In this document: piece by piece, positions 26,459 to 35,214 of the stretch
Layout of the letters: each line of letters starts with the position of its first letter
How positions within the stretch are numbered: the first letter of the stretch is position 1
DNA from: Reyranella sp.
GTDB taxonomy: Bacteria > Pseudomonadota > Alphaproteobacteria > Reyranellales > Reyranellaceae
NCBI RefSeq assembly: GCF_004297265.1
Contig: NZ_SCUT01000054.1
Span: 124,001-188,000 of the forward strand
DNA length: 64,000 nucleotides
Direction of reading: 5' to 3'
Position numbers and translations under genes: made by a program
The notes under the pieces: generated by a model
The model's database searches: none
Told to the model about the DNA's origin: nothing
Seen by the model: only the letters and a program-made list of their open reading frames with translations

Positions 26459-28075
26459 GTGCGGTACAGGAAGCAGGCGATGATCGTGGCCCCGCAGCCC
26501 GAGCCGACGGAGGCCGGCGCGGACGTGCTGCGCGAGGGCGGCAACGCCGTGGATGCGGGCATCGCCTGCGCGCTTGTGCAGGGCGTGGTCGATCCGCAGA
26601 TGTGCGGCATCGCAGGCTTCGGCTCCTGCGGCATCTTCATGCCCGGCAAGAAGTTCCACGGCTACATCGACGCCCATGCGCCGGCGCCGCTGGCGGCACG
26701 GCCCGACATGTGGGCCAACCTGATCGAGAGCGAGGCCCGCGACGGTTACGGCTTCATCCTGAAGGGCAGGGTCAACGACATCGGTTACAAGTCGATCTGC
26801 GCGCCGGCCAATCTCAAGATGTACTACGACGCGCACAAGGAGCACGGCAGCCTGCCCTGGTCGCGCATCGTCGAGCCGGCCATCGCCTGGGCGGAGAGCG
26901 GCTGGACCGTGCGGCCGCACGTCCATTTCTGGTGGGCCGACGACGGCGCCTTCGGTCGCGCCCCCAATTTCGAGCGCACCGGTTTCACGCCCGCGGCGCG
27001 CGAACTCTACTGCCGGCCCGACGGCGTGCCGAAGCGGGTGGGCGACCGGGTCGTGAACCGCGACTACGGCCAGACCCTGCGCGCCATCGCCAAGGGCGGG
27101 GCCGACGTCTTCTATTCCGGCGAAATCGCTCACGCGATCGCCGAGGACATGAAGAAGAACGACGCGCTGCTGTCGATCGACGATCTCAAGGCCTGGAAGA
27201 CCGTGCGCAACGCGCCGCTGTGGGGCGACTATCGCGGCTACAAGGTCTCGACCAACCAGCCGCCGGGTGGCGGCGTCATGCTGATCGAGATGCTGAACAT
27301 CCTGGAGAACTTCGACATCGGCGCGCTCGAGCATGGCTCCACCGAGCATCTGCGCATCGTGGCGGAGGCGATGAAGCGGGCGACGATCGACAAGGATGCA
27401 AAGGTCGGCGATCCGAAGTTCGTCACCGTGCCGGTCGGGGAGCTGACTTCGAAAGCCTATGCCAAGGCGATGGCGGGCGAGATTGCGCGCGGCGAGAAGG
27501 CGAGCGTGACGCGCTTCAACTCCGGCGCGGTCTCCAAGGACACGACGCACATCTCCGTCCTCGACAAGGACGGCAACTGCTTCACCATGACCCATTCGCT
27601 GGGCATGCCCTCGGGCGTGATCACGCCGGGCCTGGGCTTCATGTACAATGGCTGCATGGGCGTGTTCGATCCGCGCCCCGGCCGCGCCGGCTCGATCGCG
27701 CCGGGCAAGGCGCGCTTCAGCTCCGTCGTGCCGTCGATCCTCTTCAAGGACGGCAAGCCGCACCTCATCATCGGCGCGCCGGGCGCCACCCAGATCGCCA
27801 TGGGCGTGCTGCACGTCATCCTGAACGCGCTCGACTTCGGCATGACCATGGTCGAGGCGGTCAGCGCGCCACGATTCTCGGCGACCTCGGACTCGATCGA
27901 CATCTCCAATCGCATCCAGGGCCGGGTCGAGCGCGAGCTGCAGGGGCTGGGCTATCCGGTCGTCCGCAGCCCCTACGGCTTCGGCTTCGCCGCGGTCCAT
28001 GGCATCCGCATCCACGAGGATGGCCTCGATGGCGGCGCCGATCCTGGCCACGACGGCGTGGTGATTGCGGTTTAA
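26459..28075 (+). CDS. Gamma-glutamyltransferase-family Ntn hydrolase
   Basis: A 538-residue protein of the GGT family, which self-cleaves to expose a catalytic threonine. The cleavage site is visible as KDTTHISVLDKDGN, with T362 the expected nucleophile, followed by the small-subunit hallmarks SLGMPSGVITPGLGFMYNG and PGKARFSSVVPSILFKDG. The large subunit carries EGGNAVDAGIACALV. No signal peptide precedes the domain, so it looks cytoplasmic, unlike classical periplasmic GGT, and acylase or amidohydrolase activity is possible. GTG 26459 is preceded by GAGGAGGAAG. Confidence 0.88.
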   Translation: MRYRKQAMIVAPQPEPTEAGADVLREGGNAVDAGIACALVQGVVDPQMCGIAGFGSCGIFMPGKKFHGYIDAHAPAPLAARPDMWANLIESEARDGYGFILKGRVNDIGYKSICAPANLKMYYDAHKEHGSLPWSRIVEPAIAWAESGWTVRPHVHFWWADDGAFGRAPNFERTGFTPAARELYCRPDGVPKRVGDRVVNRDYGQTLRAIAKGGADVFYSGEIAHAIAEDMKKNDALLSIDDLKAWKTVRNAPLWGDYRGYKVSTNQPPGGGVMLIEMLNILENFDIGALEHGSTEHLRIVAEAMKRATIDKDAKVGDPKFVTVPVGELTSKAYAKAMAGEIARGEKASVTRFNSGAVSKDTTHISVLDKDGNCFTMTHSLGMPSGVITPGLGFMYNGCMGVFDPRPGRAGSIAPGKARFSSVVPSILFKDGKPHLIIGAPGATQIAMGVLHVILNALDFGMTMVEAVSAPRFSATSDSIDISNRIQGRVERELQGLGYPVVRSPYGFGFAAVHGIRIHEDGLDGGADPGHDGVVIAV

Positions 28076-28455
28076 GTGCGCCGCGGGCTGACGGAGCTTT
28101 TCTTGCCAGATCTCTCCCGCGCCGCCGCGACGCGTCGCGCGGCCGCCAGTGCCGCGCGCGCCCAGATCAGAAACTCGTCGGGCTCGTCGAGCAGACGGTC
28201 GGGCAGGGGCCAGTAGGCGAGATCGATTGTGACGCCCTTCTTCACGTAGCTGAGAGGCGGTGCGGCCCCGGCTTCCTTGAACAGGGTGCGGTTCTGGTCG
28301 TCGACCCGCAGATAGAGCGTGTCGTCGCTGACGATGCCCAGCATCAGCCCGCGGCAGAACACGCCCGTCTTGCCGAACATGCGCCGCGTCGTGATGCGGC
28401 CGAGCGGGGCCAGTTGCTCACGCAGGAACTCGGCGAAGCCGTCGCTCGCGACCAT
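28072..28455 (-). CDS. TfoX/Sxy N-terminal-domain protein
   Basis: A 127-residue protein containing only the TfoX N-terminal domain: RRMFGKTGVFCRGLMLGIVSDDTLYLRVDD then YVKKGVTIDLAYWPLPD. It ends in a basic Ser/Arg/Lys tail. In gammaproteobacteria TfoX/Sxy activates competence genes; the role of short alphaproteobacterial versions is not established. It overlaps the end of the GGT-like gene by 4 nt (convergent) and follows the amidase gene by 3 nt on the same strand, so it is probably co-transcribed with the amidase. Confidence 0.85.
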   Translation of the reverse strand: MVASDGFAEFLREQLAPLGRITTRRMFGKTGVFCRGLMLGIVSDDTLYLRVDDQNRTLFKEAGAAPPLSYVKKGVTIDLAYWPLPDRLLDEPDEFLIWARAALAAARRVAAARERSGKKSSVSPRRT

Positions 28456-28458
28456 CCG

Positions 28459-30159
28459 TTACAGCGCCGGCAGATCCGGCGGCGGACGACGGGCGTTCGT
28501 CGCCTGTTCGTAGGCATAGGCGAGGCGCAGCAGCGTGGCCTCGCTCCAGGCGCGGCCGGCGAAGGTGAGGCCGAGCGGGTAATCCGGCGTTTCCGTCTTG
28601 CCGACGCCGGAGACGAAGCCGGCCGGGACCTGCACGCTGGGATAGCCCGGCTTGGCGGCAATCGTGGAGCCGCTGGCGCCGGGAAACACCACGGCGTCGA
28701 GTCGATGCTGGCTCATGTAGGCATCCATGCCGCGCTCCTTGGCGGCCATCAGGTCCATCGCGCGCGCCGACTTGTATTCCAGCTCGGAGAGATCGCCCCG
28801 GGTCGCCTCGGCGGCCAGGAACAGGTCCTGCCCGTAGCGCAGCGCCTTGTCGGCGTTCTCGGCGTTGAAGGCGATGATGTCGGCCATCGTCTTCATCCGC
28901 GTACCGGTCGCCCAGTCTCGCAGGTAGAGATTGAGGTCGCGCTTCAGCTCATAGAGGAAGACGACCGACGCGGTGCCCGGCGTGCCCTTGTTCATTCCGA
29001 GCGGATTGCGATTGAGCACCGCCATCGTGGTACCGGGCCCGCCGATCCATCCGATCGCCGGAATGGCGGCGCGCACGACCGTGGCGCCGAGGTCCTCCAG
29101 CACTCTGATCGCCTGCGCCATCACCTCTTTTCCCCGCAGGGAGAGCGGACCATAGAAGGGATCGTTGAGCGGATCGTCGGGATCGCTCGGTACGCCGATA
29201 CGCGCGCCCTTCAAGCCATCCTTGTCGAGGTCCGCGGTATAGTCCTGCGGGCGCTGCAGCAACTGCGTCGCCAGATCGGCCGGATCGCGCGCCGCCAGCA
29301 CGTTCAGCAGGATCGCGGAATCGCGCACCGTCCGGGTCATCGGACCCGCCGTGTCCTGGCTGTGCGAGATCGGGATGATGCCGCTGCGGCTGATCAGGCC
29401 GACCGTCGGCTTCACCGTGACGAGGCCGTTCTGGGTGGCGGGGCTCAGCAGCGAGCCCGAGGTTTCGGTGCCGATGGAAGCGGCGCAGAGGCCGGCCGCA
29501 ACGGCGACCGCCGAGCCGGCGCTGGAGCCGCCGGGCAACACGACCGGCGCGCCGTTGGCCATCAGCTTGGGCGAGTAGGGGTTCCGCACATAGCCGGCGA
29601 TCGAGCTGTAGCCAGACGGCATGCCGATCGCGAGGATGTTGGCGAACTCGGTGAGGTTTGCCTTGCCGAGGATCACCGCGCCGGCCTCGCGCAGCTTTTT
29701 GATCACCGGCGCATCGTCCTTGGTCTGTGCGCCATCGAGAGCGAGAGAGCCCGCGGTCGTGGGCTGCTTGTCGCCGGTCGCGATATTGTCCTTCACCAGG
29801 ATCGGCAGGCCGGCGAGGGGTTGTTTGGCCGACGGCGTCACGCCGTCGAGGCCGGCGGCGATCGACAGGGCATCGGGATTGCTCACCCGCACGGAGTTGA
29901 GGCCCGGCCCCTGACGGTCATAGGCCTCGATGCGGGCCAGATAGGCCCTGGTCAGCGCGCTCGACGTGATCCTGCCCTGCGCCAGCGCCTGCTGCAGGTC
30001 CGACAGCGAGGCATTGTCGACGGGAATCGCGGACTGCGCCGAGGCCGCTCCCGAACCCACCACGCCCAGCATGGCCGGCATGATGGCCAGTTCGCGGCGT
30101 TTGAGGCCGCCATCGGACGGCGGCCTGGCGCCCTTGGTGGGTTCGGTCACGGCAGTCAC
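28459..30159 (-). CDS. Amidase (amidase-signature family)
   Basis: A 566-residue amidase-signature enzyme with an intact Ser-cisSer-Lys triad: K123 (LPILVKDNIATGD), S212 (LPGGSSAGSA) and S236 (GTETSGSLLSPA). The N-terminus has a twin-arginine-like LKRRELAIMPAMLGVVGSGAASAQ at about 19-42, suggesting export by Tat. This argues against GatA, the cytoplasmic tRNA amidotransferase subunit of the same family, and for a periplasmic amidase that releases ammonia from an amide. Substrate unknown. It is the first gene of a pair with the TfoX-domain gene. Confidence 0.9.
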   Translation of the reverse strand: MTAVTEPTKGARPPSDGGLKRRELAIMPAMLGVVGSGAASAQSAIPVDNASLSDLQQALAQGRITSSALTRAYLARIEAYDRQGPGLNSVRVSNPDALSIAAGLDGVTPSAKQPLAGLPILVKDNIATGDKQPTTAGSLALDGAQTKDDAPVIKKLREAGAVILGKANLTEFANILAIGMPSGYSSIAGYVRNPYSPKLMANGAPVVLPGGSSAGSAVAVAAGLCAASIGTETSGSLLSPATQNGLVTVKPTVGLISRSGIIPISHSQDTAGPMTRTVRDSAILLNVLAARDPADLATQLLQRPQDYTADLDKDGLKGARIGVPSDPDDPLNDPFYGPLSLRGKEVMAQAIRVLEDLGATVVRAAIPAIGWIGGPGTTMAVLNRNPLGMNKGTPGTASVVFLYELKRDLNLYLRDWATGTRMKTMADIIAFNAENADKALRYGQDLFLAAEATRGDLSELEYKSARAMDLMAAKERGMDAYMSQHRLDAVVFPGASGSTIAAKPGYPSVQVPAGFVSGVGKTETPDYPLGLTFAGRAWSEATLLRLAYAYEQATNARRPPPDLPAL

Positions 30160-30235
30160 CTGTGATTTCTGCCGCCAAGATTGGCGGCGCGAGCATCTTT
30201 ACACGATGCAGATGCCTGGCGCCGCCACCCGACGT

Positions 30236-30544
30236 TCAGATTTCGCGGGTCTCGAGCATCAGCAGTTGCGCGCCGGCCTGGGCGAAGTTCGCGAGGTCGC
30301 CTGCCGTCGCCTGACCCTCCTTGGAGGCGAAGGCCGCGCCGATCGCCGCCATCGAGTCGAAGGTCAGGATGGCCACCAGGTGATAAGGCGCCGGTCCCTG
30401 CGGCGTGCCGACCGGACCGTCGTTGACCTCGTAGGAACGCAGGCCCGGGATCGTCTTGGCCAGCGGCACGTGCTTGTTGAAATAGTGAGCATCGAAGGCC
30501 GCCGCATCGGCGGGCTTGTTGTAGAGAACCACGAGCTTTGCCAT
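30236..30544 (-). CDS. EthD-domain protein
   Basis: A 102-residue dimeric alpha/beta-barrel (EthD) protein: MAKLVVLYNKPADAAAFDAHYFNKHVPLA with the typical HVPLAKTIPG, then YHLVAILTFDSM. The family includes EthD of the ethyl tert-butyl ether system and small ring-modifying proteins, often of unclear activity. MAKLVVLYN at 30544 is chosen over an upstream in-frame extension because it begins the fold and has GGGGGAGAAAG upstream. It is divergent from the neighbouring Bug receptor gene. Confidence 0.85.
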   Translation of the reverse strand: MAKLVVLYNKPADAAAFDAHYFNKHVPLAKTIPGLRSYEVNDGPVGTPQGPAPYHLVAILTFDSMAAIGAAFASKEGQATAGDLANFAQAGAQLLMLETREI

Positions 30545-30705
30545 CGGCTTTCTCCCCCTTTGAGATGCCCATCTGACGAGCGACGGAAGGATACAGTCAA
30601 TGGCTCCTCGCGCCATCGTGAGGTTCGCCACGCGACCCGCCTCCGTTGCATGCCGCCTGCCCCGCCTTAAACTCCGGCAAAAGAGTGGAACAAATGGGGG
30701 AAACG

Positions 30706-31674
30706 ATGAAGTTCACACGACGGGGCGCTCTCGCCGCGCTCGCCGCGACGGCACTGGCAGCGCCTGCCGCCGCGCAGACCTACCCCGACAAGCCGATCCG
30801 CATGATCATCGCCTTCGCGGCCGGCGGGCCAACCGACGTGGTCGGGCGCCTCCTGGCGCCGCGCGTCTCGGAAATCCTGGGCCAGCAGGTCGTGGTCGAG
30901 AACAAGCCGGGTGCCACCGGCAACATCGGCACCGCGATGGTCGCCGACGCCAAACCCGACGGTTACACGATCCTGTTCAGCGCCTCGACCATGGCGATGG
31001 CGCCCGCCCTCTACGGCAAGCAGCTCGGCTACGATCCGGTGAACGGTCTGGCCGCCATCGCCTATGTGGCGAGCGTGCCGCTGATCCTGCTGGCGCCGAT
31101 CGACGGAGCCAAGTCCACGCCGGAACTCGTGGGCATGCTGCGCAAGGATCCCGGGAAGTATTCCTACGCCTCGTCCGGCAATGGCGGGATGATCCATCTC
31201 GCGAGCTACCTGTTCGCCAGCCGCGCGGGCGGTGACGCGTTGCACGTGCCCTATCGCGGCTCGGCGCCGGGCATGGTCGACATGATCGCCGGCCGCCACG
31301 GTTTCCAGATCGACACCTTGCAGTCCAGCAAGGGCTTCATCGACGGCGGAAAGGTGAGGGTGCTGGGCGTCGCTTCCGACAAGCGCCTGAAGCAGCTTCC
31401 GGACGTGCCGACGATCAAGGAGTCCATGGGCTTCGACTACGCCATCAACACCTGGTACGCCGTCTATGCCCCGGCCAAGACGCCGCGCCCGATCATCGAC
31501 AGGCTGAACGCCGCCTTCAACCAGGCGCTGAAGCAGCCCGACATGGTCAGGAAAGCCGACGAGCTCGCCATCGAGCTGGTCGATTCGACGCCCGAGCAGG
31601 CCAAGAAGTTCTACGATGACCAGATGGCCTTCTGGGATCCCATCATCAAGCAGTCCGGCGCCAAGCCGGAATAG
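30706..31674 (+). CDS. Bug-family tripartite tricarboxylate transporter receptor
   Basis: A 322-residue periplasmic receptor with a Tat-like signal (MKFTRRGALAALAATALAAPAAAQT) followed by YPDKPIRMIIAFAAGGPTDVVG and KPDGYTILFS. GGGGGAAACG lies before ATG 30706. It is the first gene of a plus-strand run with a GST (21 nt on), an alpha/beta hydrolase and a cupin protein. That context suggests uptake or sensing of the small carboxylate handled by those enzymes; this is inference. No TctA/TctB genes are near. Confidence 0.92.
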   Translation: MKFTRRGALAALAATALAAPAAAQTYPDKPIRMIIAFAAGGPTDVVGRLLAPRVSEILGQQVVVENKPGATGNIGTAMVADAKPDGYTILFSASTMAMAPALYGKQLGYDPVNGLAAIAYVASVPLILLAPIDGAKSTPELVGMLRKDPGKYSYASSGNGGMIHLASYLFASRAGGDALHVPYRGSAPGMVDMIAGRHGFQIDTLQSSKGFIDGGKVRVLGVASDKRLKQLPDVPTIKESMGFDYAINTWYAVYAPAKTPRPIIDRLNAAFNQALKQPDMVRKADELAIELVDSTPEQAKKFYDDQMAFWDPIIKQSGAKPE

Positions 31675-31695
31675 TGTGAAGGACGGAGTAGAGTA

Positions 31696-32370
31696 ATGAT
31701 CAAGTTCTATTACAACATGGCGCCGAACCCGATGAAGGTGGCGCTCTGCCTCGAAGAGATGGAGCTGCCGTACGAGCTCGTGCCGGTCGACACCCGCAAG
31801 GGCGAGCAGCACGCGCCGGAATACCTGGCGATCAATCCGAACGCCAAGGTGCCGGCGATCGTCGACGACGGCGAGACGGTGTTCGACAGCAACGCGATCC
31901 TGCTCTATCTCGCCGAAAAGACCGGCAAGTTCCTGCCGCCCAAGAAGGGCGAGATGCTCTCCTGGCTGATGTTCGTGGCGTCGGGCATCGGGCCTTACTC
32001 GGGCCAGGCCGTACACTTCCGCAACTTCGCGCCCGAACCCAAGGAATACGCCGTCAACCGCTACACGTTCGAGGCGCAGCGCCACTGGGGTATCCTCGAG
32101 GCGCGGCTTGGCAAGCAGCAATTCATGTGCGGCGACAGTTTCAGCATCGTCGACATGGCGGTGTGGGGCTGGTCGCGCCTGATCCCCTTCGTGCTGGGAG
32201 CCGAGGCGCCCAAGCAGTTCCCCAACGTCCAGCGTCACCTTGCCGAAATCAACGCTCGTCCGGCGGCCGCCCGGGCGCTCGCGCTCAAGGACAAGCACGC
32301 CTTCAAGGCCGAGATGGACGAGGCGGCCAAGCTCGCGATGTTCCCGCACCTCGGCAAGAAGGTCGCCTGA
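31696..32370 (+). CDS. Glutathione S-transferase family protein
   Basis: A 224-residue GST: thioredoxin-like N-domain (MIKFYYNMAPNPMKVALCLEEMELPYELVPVD, with the cis-Pro in AKVPAIVDDG and the glutathione contact DSNAILLYLAE) and an all-helical C-domain (GDSFSIVDMAVWGW). The N-terminal YYNMAPNPMKV and the overall pattern resemble YfcG/YghU-like and Nu-class bacterial GSTs. Clustered with a Bug receptor and an Asp-nucleophile hydrolase, it may take part in catabolism or detoxification of a halogenated or epoxide compound. Confidence 0.9.
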   Translation: MIKFYYNMAPNPMKVALCLEEMELPYELVPVDTRKGEQHAPEYLAINPNAKVPAIVDDGETVFDSNAILLYLAEKTGKFLPPKKGEMLSWLMFVASGIGPYSGQAVHFRNFAPEPKEYAVNRYTFEAQRHWGILEARLGKQQFMCGDSFSIVDMAVWGWSRLIPFVLGAEAPKQFPNVQRHLAEINARPAAARALALKDKHAFKAEMDEAAKLAMFPHLGKKVA

Positions 32371-32419
32371 AACCCGATTGTCTCTCGACATCGGCACGGC
32401 CGGGGCGCACATCGATTAC

Positions 32420-33280
32420 ATGACCGAATCGAGTGTTCCGGCCTTGCCGGCCGGGTTTCGTGCGCAGCAGATCGCCACGAAAGGCGCTGACATTCACGTC
32501 TGGGTGGGCGGAAAGGGACCTGCCGTCCTGCTGCTCCACGGTTATGGCGAGACCAGCGAGATGTGGGGGCCGATGGCGGCCGCGCTGATGGCGACGCGAA
32601 CCGTCATCGCCCCCGACCTGCGCGGGCTCGGCCTCTCGTCCAAGCCCGAGGCAGGCTACGACAAGGCCACGCAGGCACAGGACATGAGAACAGTCCTGCA
32701 GACCCTGGGCATCGGTCGCGCCGCGATCGTCGCCCACGACATCGGCAACATGGTCGCCTACGCCTATGCCGCGCAATATCGCAACGACACCGAGAAGCTC
32801 GTCGTCATCGATGCGCCGCTGCCCGGCATCGGCCCATGGGAGCAGATCCTGCGCAATCCGCTCCTCTGGCACTTCAACTTCCGCGGCCCCGACGCCGAGC
32901 GGCTGGTGGCGGGGCGGGAGCGCATCTATCTCGACCGCTTCTGGAACGAGTTCTCCGCCGATCCGGCCAGGTTCGGCGAGGCGGCACGCGCATTCTACGC
33001 CGCGCGCTATGCCCAGCCCGGTGGCATGCGCGCAGGATTCGCCCAGTTCGCGGCCTTCGCCCAGGACGAGATCGACAACAAGCGCTTCGCCGAGACCAAG
33101 CTCGTCATGCCGGTTCTGGCGCTGGGCGGCGAGAAGTCGTTCGGCCTCACGATGGCTGCGGTGATGCGGTTCGCCGCCAGCGATGTCACGGAAGGCGTCG
33201 TGCCGAATGCCGGCCACTGGATCATGGAAGAGAATCCGGAGGCGACCGTCGCGCTCGTGACGAAGTTCCTCGGGCTATGA
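32420..33280 (+). CDS. Alpha/beta hydrolase with Asp nucleophile (epoxide hydrolase/dehalogenase-like)
   Basis: A 286-residue alpha/beta-fold enzyme. The oxyanion motif is LLLHGYGETSEMW. The nucleophile elbow reads VAHDIGNMVAY, with D107 where esterases have Ser. The catalytic His is H266 in NAGHWIMEENPE. An Asp nucleophile is the mark of epoxide hydrolases, haloalkane dehalogenases and fluoroacetate dehalogenases, whose substrates form an ester intermediate. No substrate can be assigned. Its stop overlaps the start of the next gene (ATGA), so the two are translationally coupled. Confidence 0.88.
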   Translation: MTESSVPALPAGFRAQQIATKGADIHVWVGGKGPAVLLLHGYGETSEMWGPMAAALMATRTVIAPDLRGLGLSSKPEAGYDKATQAQDMRTVLQTLGIGRAAIVAHDIGNMVAYAYAAQYRNDTEKLVVIDAPLPGIGPWEQILRNPLLWHFNFRGPDAERLVAGRERIYLDRFWNEFSADPARFGEAARAFYAARYAQPGGMRAGFAQFAAFAQDEIDNKRFAETKLVMPVLALGGEKSFGLTMAAVMRFAASDVTEGVVPNAGHWIMEENPEATVALVTKFLGL

Positions 33281-33726
33281 GGCGCGTTGTCCTCGCGTCA
33301 CTCCTGGCGTTCGTCGTGACGGGCGCGCTGGCGGCCGATCCGCCGGCCCAGCAGCGCAAGCCGCCGGCCGAGTTCGACTTCTCCACGGCCGCGTCGGCCG
33401 GGGCGGGCACTTCCGGCATCGCCGCCATCCAGACTGTCGTCCTCAAGGGCGACCCGACGAAGCCCGGCCTCTACACGATCATGCTGCGCATCCCGGCCAA
33501 CACGCGGATCGCGGCCCACACGCACCCCGACGATCGAATCGGCACGGTGATCTCAGGCACCTGGTACTTCGGCTACGGCAAGGTCTTCGATGCTGCTGCG
33601 CTGAAAGCGCTACCGCCAGGCAGCTTCTACACCGAGCCACCGTCCGATCCGCACTTCGCCGAGACGCGCGACTCGCCGGTCGTGCTGCAGATCACGGGCT
33701 ACGGGCCGACAGGGACGACTTACTAG
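33277..33726 (+). CDS. Exported cupin-domain protein
   Basis: A 149-residue protein with a signal peptide (MRRVVLASLLAFVVTGALAA) and a small cupin barrel: the metal-site motif appears as AAHTHPDDRIGTVISGTWYFGYG, with a second part GSFYTEPPSDPHFAETRD. The His/Asp/His set could bind a metal, so it may be a periplasmic dioxygenase-like or binding protein. Its ATG overlaps the stop of the alpha/beta hydrolase gene. It ends the plus-strand run just before a 36-bp palindrome. Confidence 0.82.
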   Translation: MRRVVLASLLAFVVTGALAADPPAQQRKPPAEFDFSTAASAGAGTSGIAAIQTVVLKGDPTKPGLYTIMLRIPANTRIAAHTHPDDRIGTVISGTWYFGYGKVFDAAALKALPPGSFYTEPPSDPHFAETRDSPVVLQITGYGPTGTTY

Positions 33727-33734
33727 GAATTTCC

Positions 33735-33770
33735 GTCATCTCGACCGGAGCGCGCTCCGGTCGAGATGAC
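33735..33770. repeat. Perfect 36-bp palindrome between convergent genes
   Basis: GTCATCTCGACCGGAGCG is followed directly by its exact reverse complement, with no loop bases. It lies 8 bases after the cupin stop and 16 bases before the stop of the convergent FAD oxidoreductase gene, so it could act as a two-way transcription end. Similar GTCAT(C/T)TCGA(C/G)CGGAGCG units recur between genes in many proteobacteria. I see no second copy in this window. Confidence 0.9.
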
Positions 33771-33786
33771 GAAGGTGCTTGCCGAG

Positions 33787-35115
33787 CTACATCATTCCCG
33801 GCGCGCCCAGGTCTGTGCCGTCGATCATGCGGCTGTAGCGGAAGGGCGCGGGATCGACGATGGGCGGGTCACCGGCGATGAGGTCCGCCGCGAGCCGGCC
33901 CGCACCGGGACCGATGCCGAAGCCGTGGCCGGTATAGCCGGTCGAGAGGAAGAGGCCGGGCAGGGGATCGACGGCGGAGATCACCGGGATGCCGTCGGGC
34001 GTCGAGTCGATCAGGCCGCCCCAGGCATGCGCGACTTTCAAGCCCTTCAGCGCCGGATAGTGATCGCCGAGCCGCGTGAGGCCGCGCTGGACGAGCACGG
34101 GATCGGCGGCGGGATCGAGCGTGCGCTGGCGTTCGAAGGGCGACTCGAGGTCGAACGACCAGTTGGCGAAGGACTCCGGTCCCTCGAGGAAGGAGCGGCC
34201 GATGCCGAAGGTGAGGCCGGCGCGGCGCTTCTTGAAGGTCGGCCAGAACTGGCGGGCATAGAGCAGGCCCTGCGGAGACAGTTCGACAAGGCCGCGTCCG
34301 CCCAAACCCACCGTATAGCCGCCGTCGAGGCGGCGGCGGATCGTGACGTCGGGCAGGGACAGGCCGCCATCCGTCACCTCAGGCGCCGCCATCGTGGCGA
34401 AGGAGGTCGAACGTACGCTGGCCTGCGCGAGGCGGAGATCGTGCCGGCGACAGAAAAGGGAGCTCCAGGCGCCGCCCGCCAGCAGCACCGTCTGCGTGCG
34501 GATGATTCCGTGCTCGGTAATGACTCCGGCTACCTTGCCGCCGGCAATGTCGAGGCCGCGTGCAGCGCAGTTCTGGTGAAGCGTGGCACCATGCTTGCGT
34601 GCGCCCTCGGCGATGGCTGGACCGGCCAGCGACGGCTCGGCGCGGCCGTCGGTCGGCGAATGCACGCCGCCGATCCAGTGGCCGGTGCTGCCGGGCGTGA
34701 GTTCTGTGGCCTCGGCGGCGCTCAACACCCGGCTGTGCATCTGGTATTCGCGCGCCTTGAGGGTCCATTCCTCCCACTGGTCGAAATCGCCAGGGCGATC
34801 GGTGACATAGGTGAGGCCGGTGCGACGAAAGCCAGTCTCGGCGCCCACCTCGCGGGAGAGGTCACCCCAGATCTCCAGGCTCTTCATGGCGAGCGGCAGC
34901 TCGCGCAGGTCGCGATGCTGCTGGCGGCACCAGCCCCAGTTCCGGCTGGTCTGCTCGCCGCCGATGACGCCCTTGTCGAGCAGCGCGACCCGGTGGCCGC
35001 GTTTCGCCAGCCAATAGGCGGCGGTGCTGCCGGCAATGCCGGCGCCGATCACCACGATTTCTGCCGCTGATGGGAGCTTCTCGTCGCTGACGACGGGTTG
35101 GACGGGTGGGGACAT
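33787..35115 (-). CDS. FAD-dependent amine/amino-acid oxidoreductase (DAO family)
   Basis: A 442-residue flavoprotein with the N-terminal dinucleotide motif EIVVIGAGIAGSTAAYWLAKRGHRVALLDKG and a DAO-family body; SFDLES and the C-terminal GYTGHGFGIGPGAGRLAADLI are typical of glycine/D-amino-acid oxidase or dehydrogenase and of GbcA/OoxB-like enzymes. It would oxidise an N-methyl amino acid or D-amino acid. MSPPVQPVV at 35115 is chosen, with the upstream in-frame extension being antisense to the next gene. It is divergent from the acyl-CoA dehydrogenase genes. Confidence 0.88.
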   Translation of the reverse strand: MSPPVQPVVSDEKLPSAAEIVVIGAGIAGSTAAYWLAKRGHRVALLDKGVIGGEQTSRNWGWCRQQHRDLRELPLAMKSLEIWGDLSREVGAETGFRRTGLTYVTDRPGDFDQWEEWTLKAREYQMHSRVLSAAEATELTPGSTGHWIGGVHSPTDGRAEPSLAGPAIAEGARKHGATLHQNCAARGLDIAGGKVAGVITEHGIIRTQTVLLAGGAWSSLFCRRHDLRLAQASVRSTSFATMAAPEVTDGGLSLPDVTIRRRLDGGYTVGLGGRGLVELSPQGLLYARQFWPTFKKRRAGLTFGIGRSFLEGPESFANWSFDLESPFERQRTLDPAADPVLVQRGLTRLGDHYPALKGLKVAHAWGGLIDSTPDGIPVISAVDPLPGLFLSTGYTGHGFGIGPGAGRLAADLIAGDPPIVDPAPFRYSRMIDGTDLGAPGMM

Positions 35116-35214
35116 CGGCCTTCCTGGGACTGTACGCGCTGCGGAACAGTGTATCGCACGCTTTACGCGCCGGAACCCGGCGCGGTACCTTCCGCCGCAC
35201 AAGAGGAGCCCCCA

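Noticed and set aside
28459..30159. The amidase as GatA of GatCAB
   Set aside because: It has a Tat-like export signal and no gatB or gatC beside it; GatA is cytoplasmic.
26164..30165. 1333-codon open frame on the plus strand across the GGT, TfoX and amidase genes
   Set aside because: It runs through three recognised genes in wrong frames and is a GC-rich codon artefact with Arg/Gly/Ala/Asp bias.
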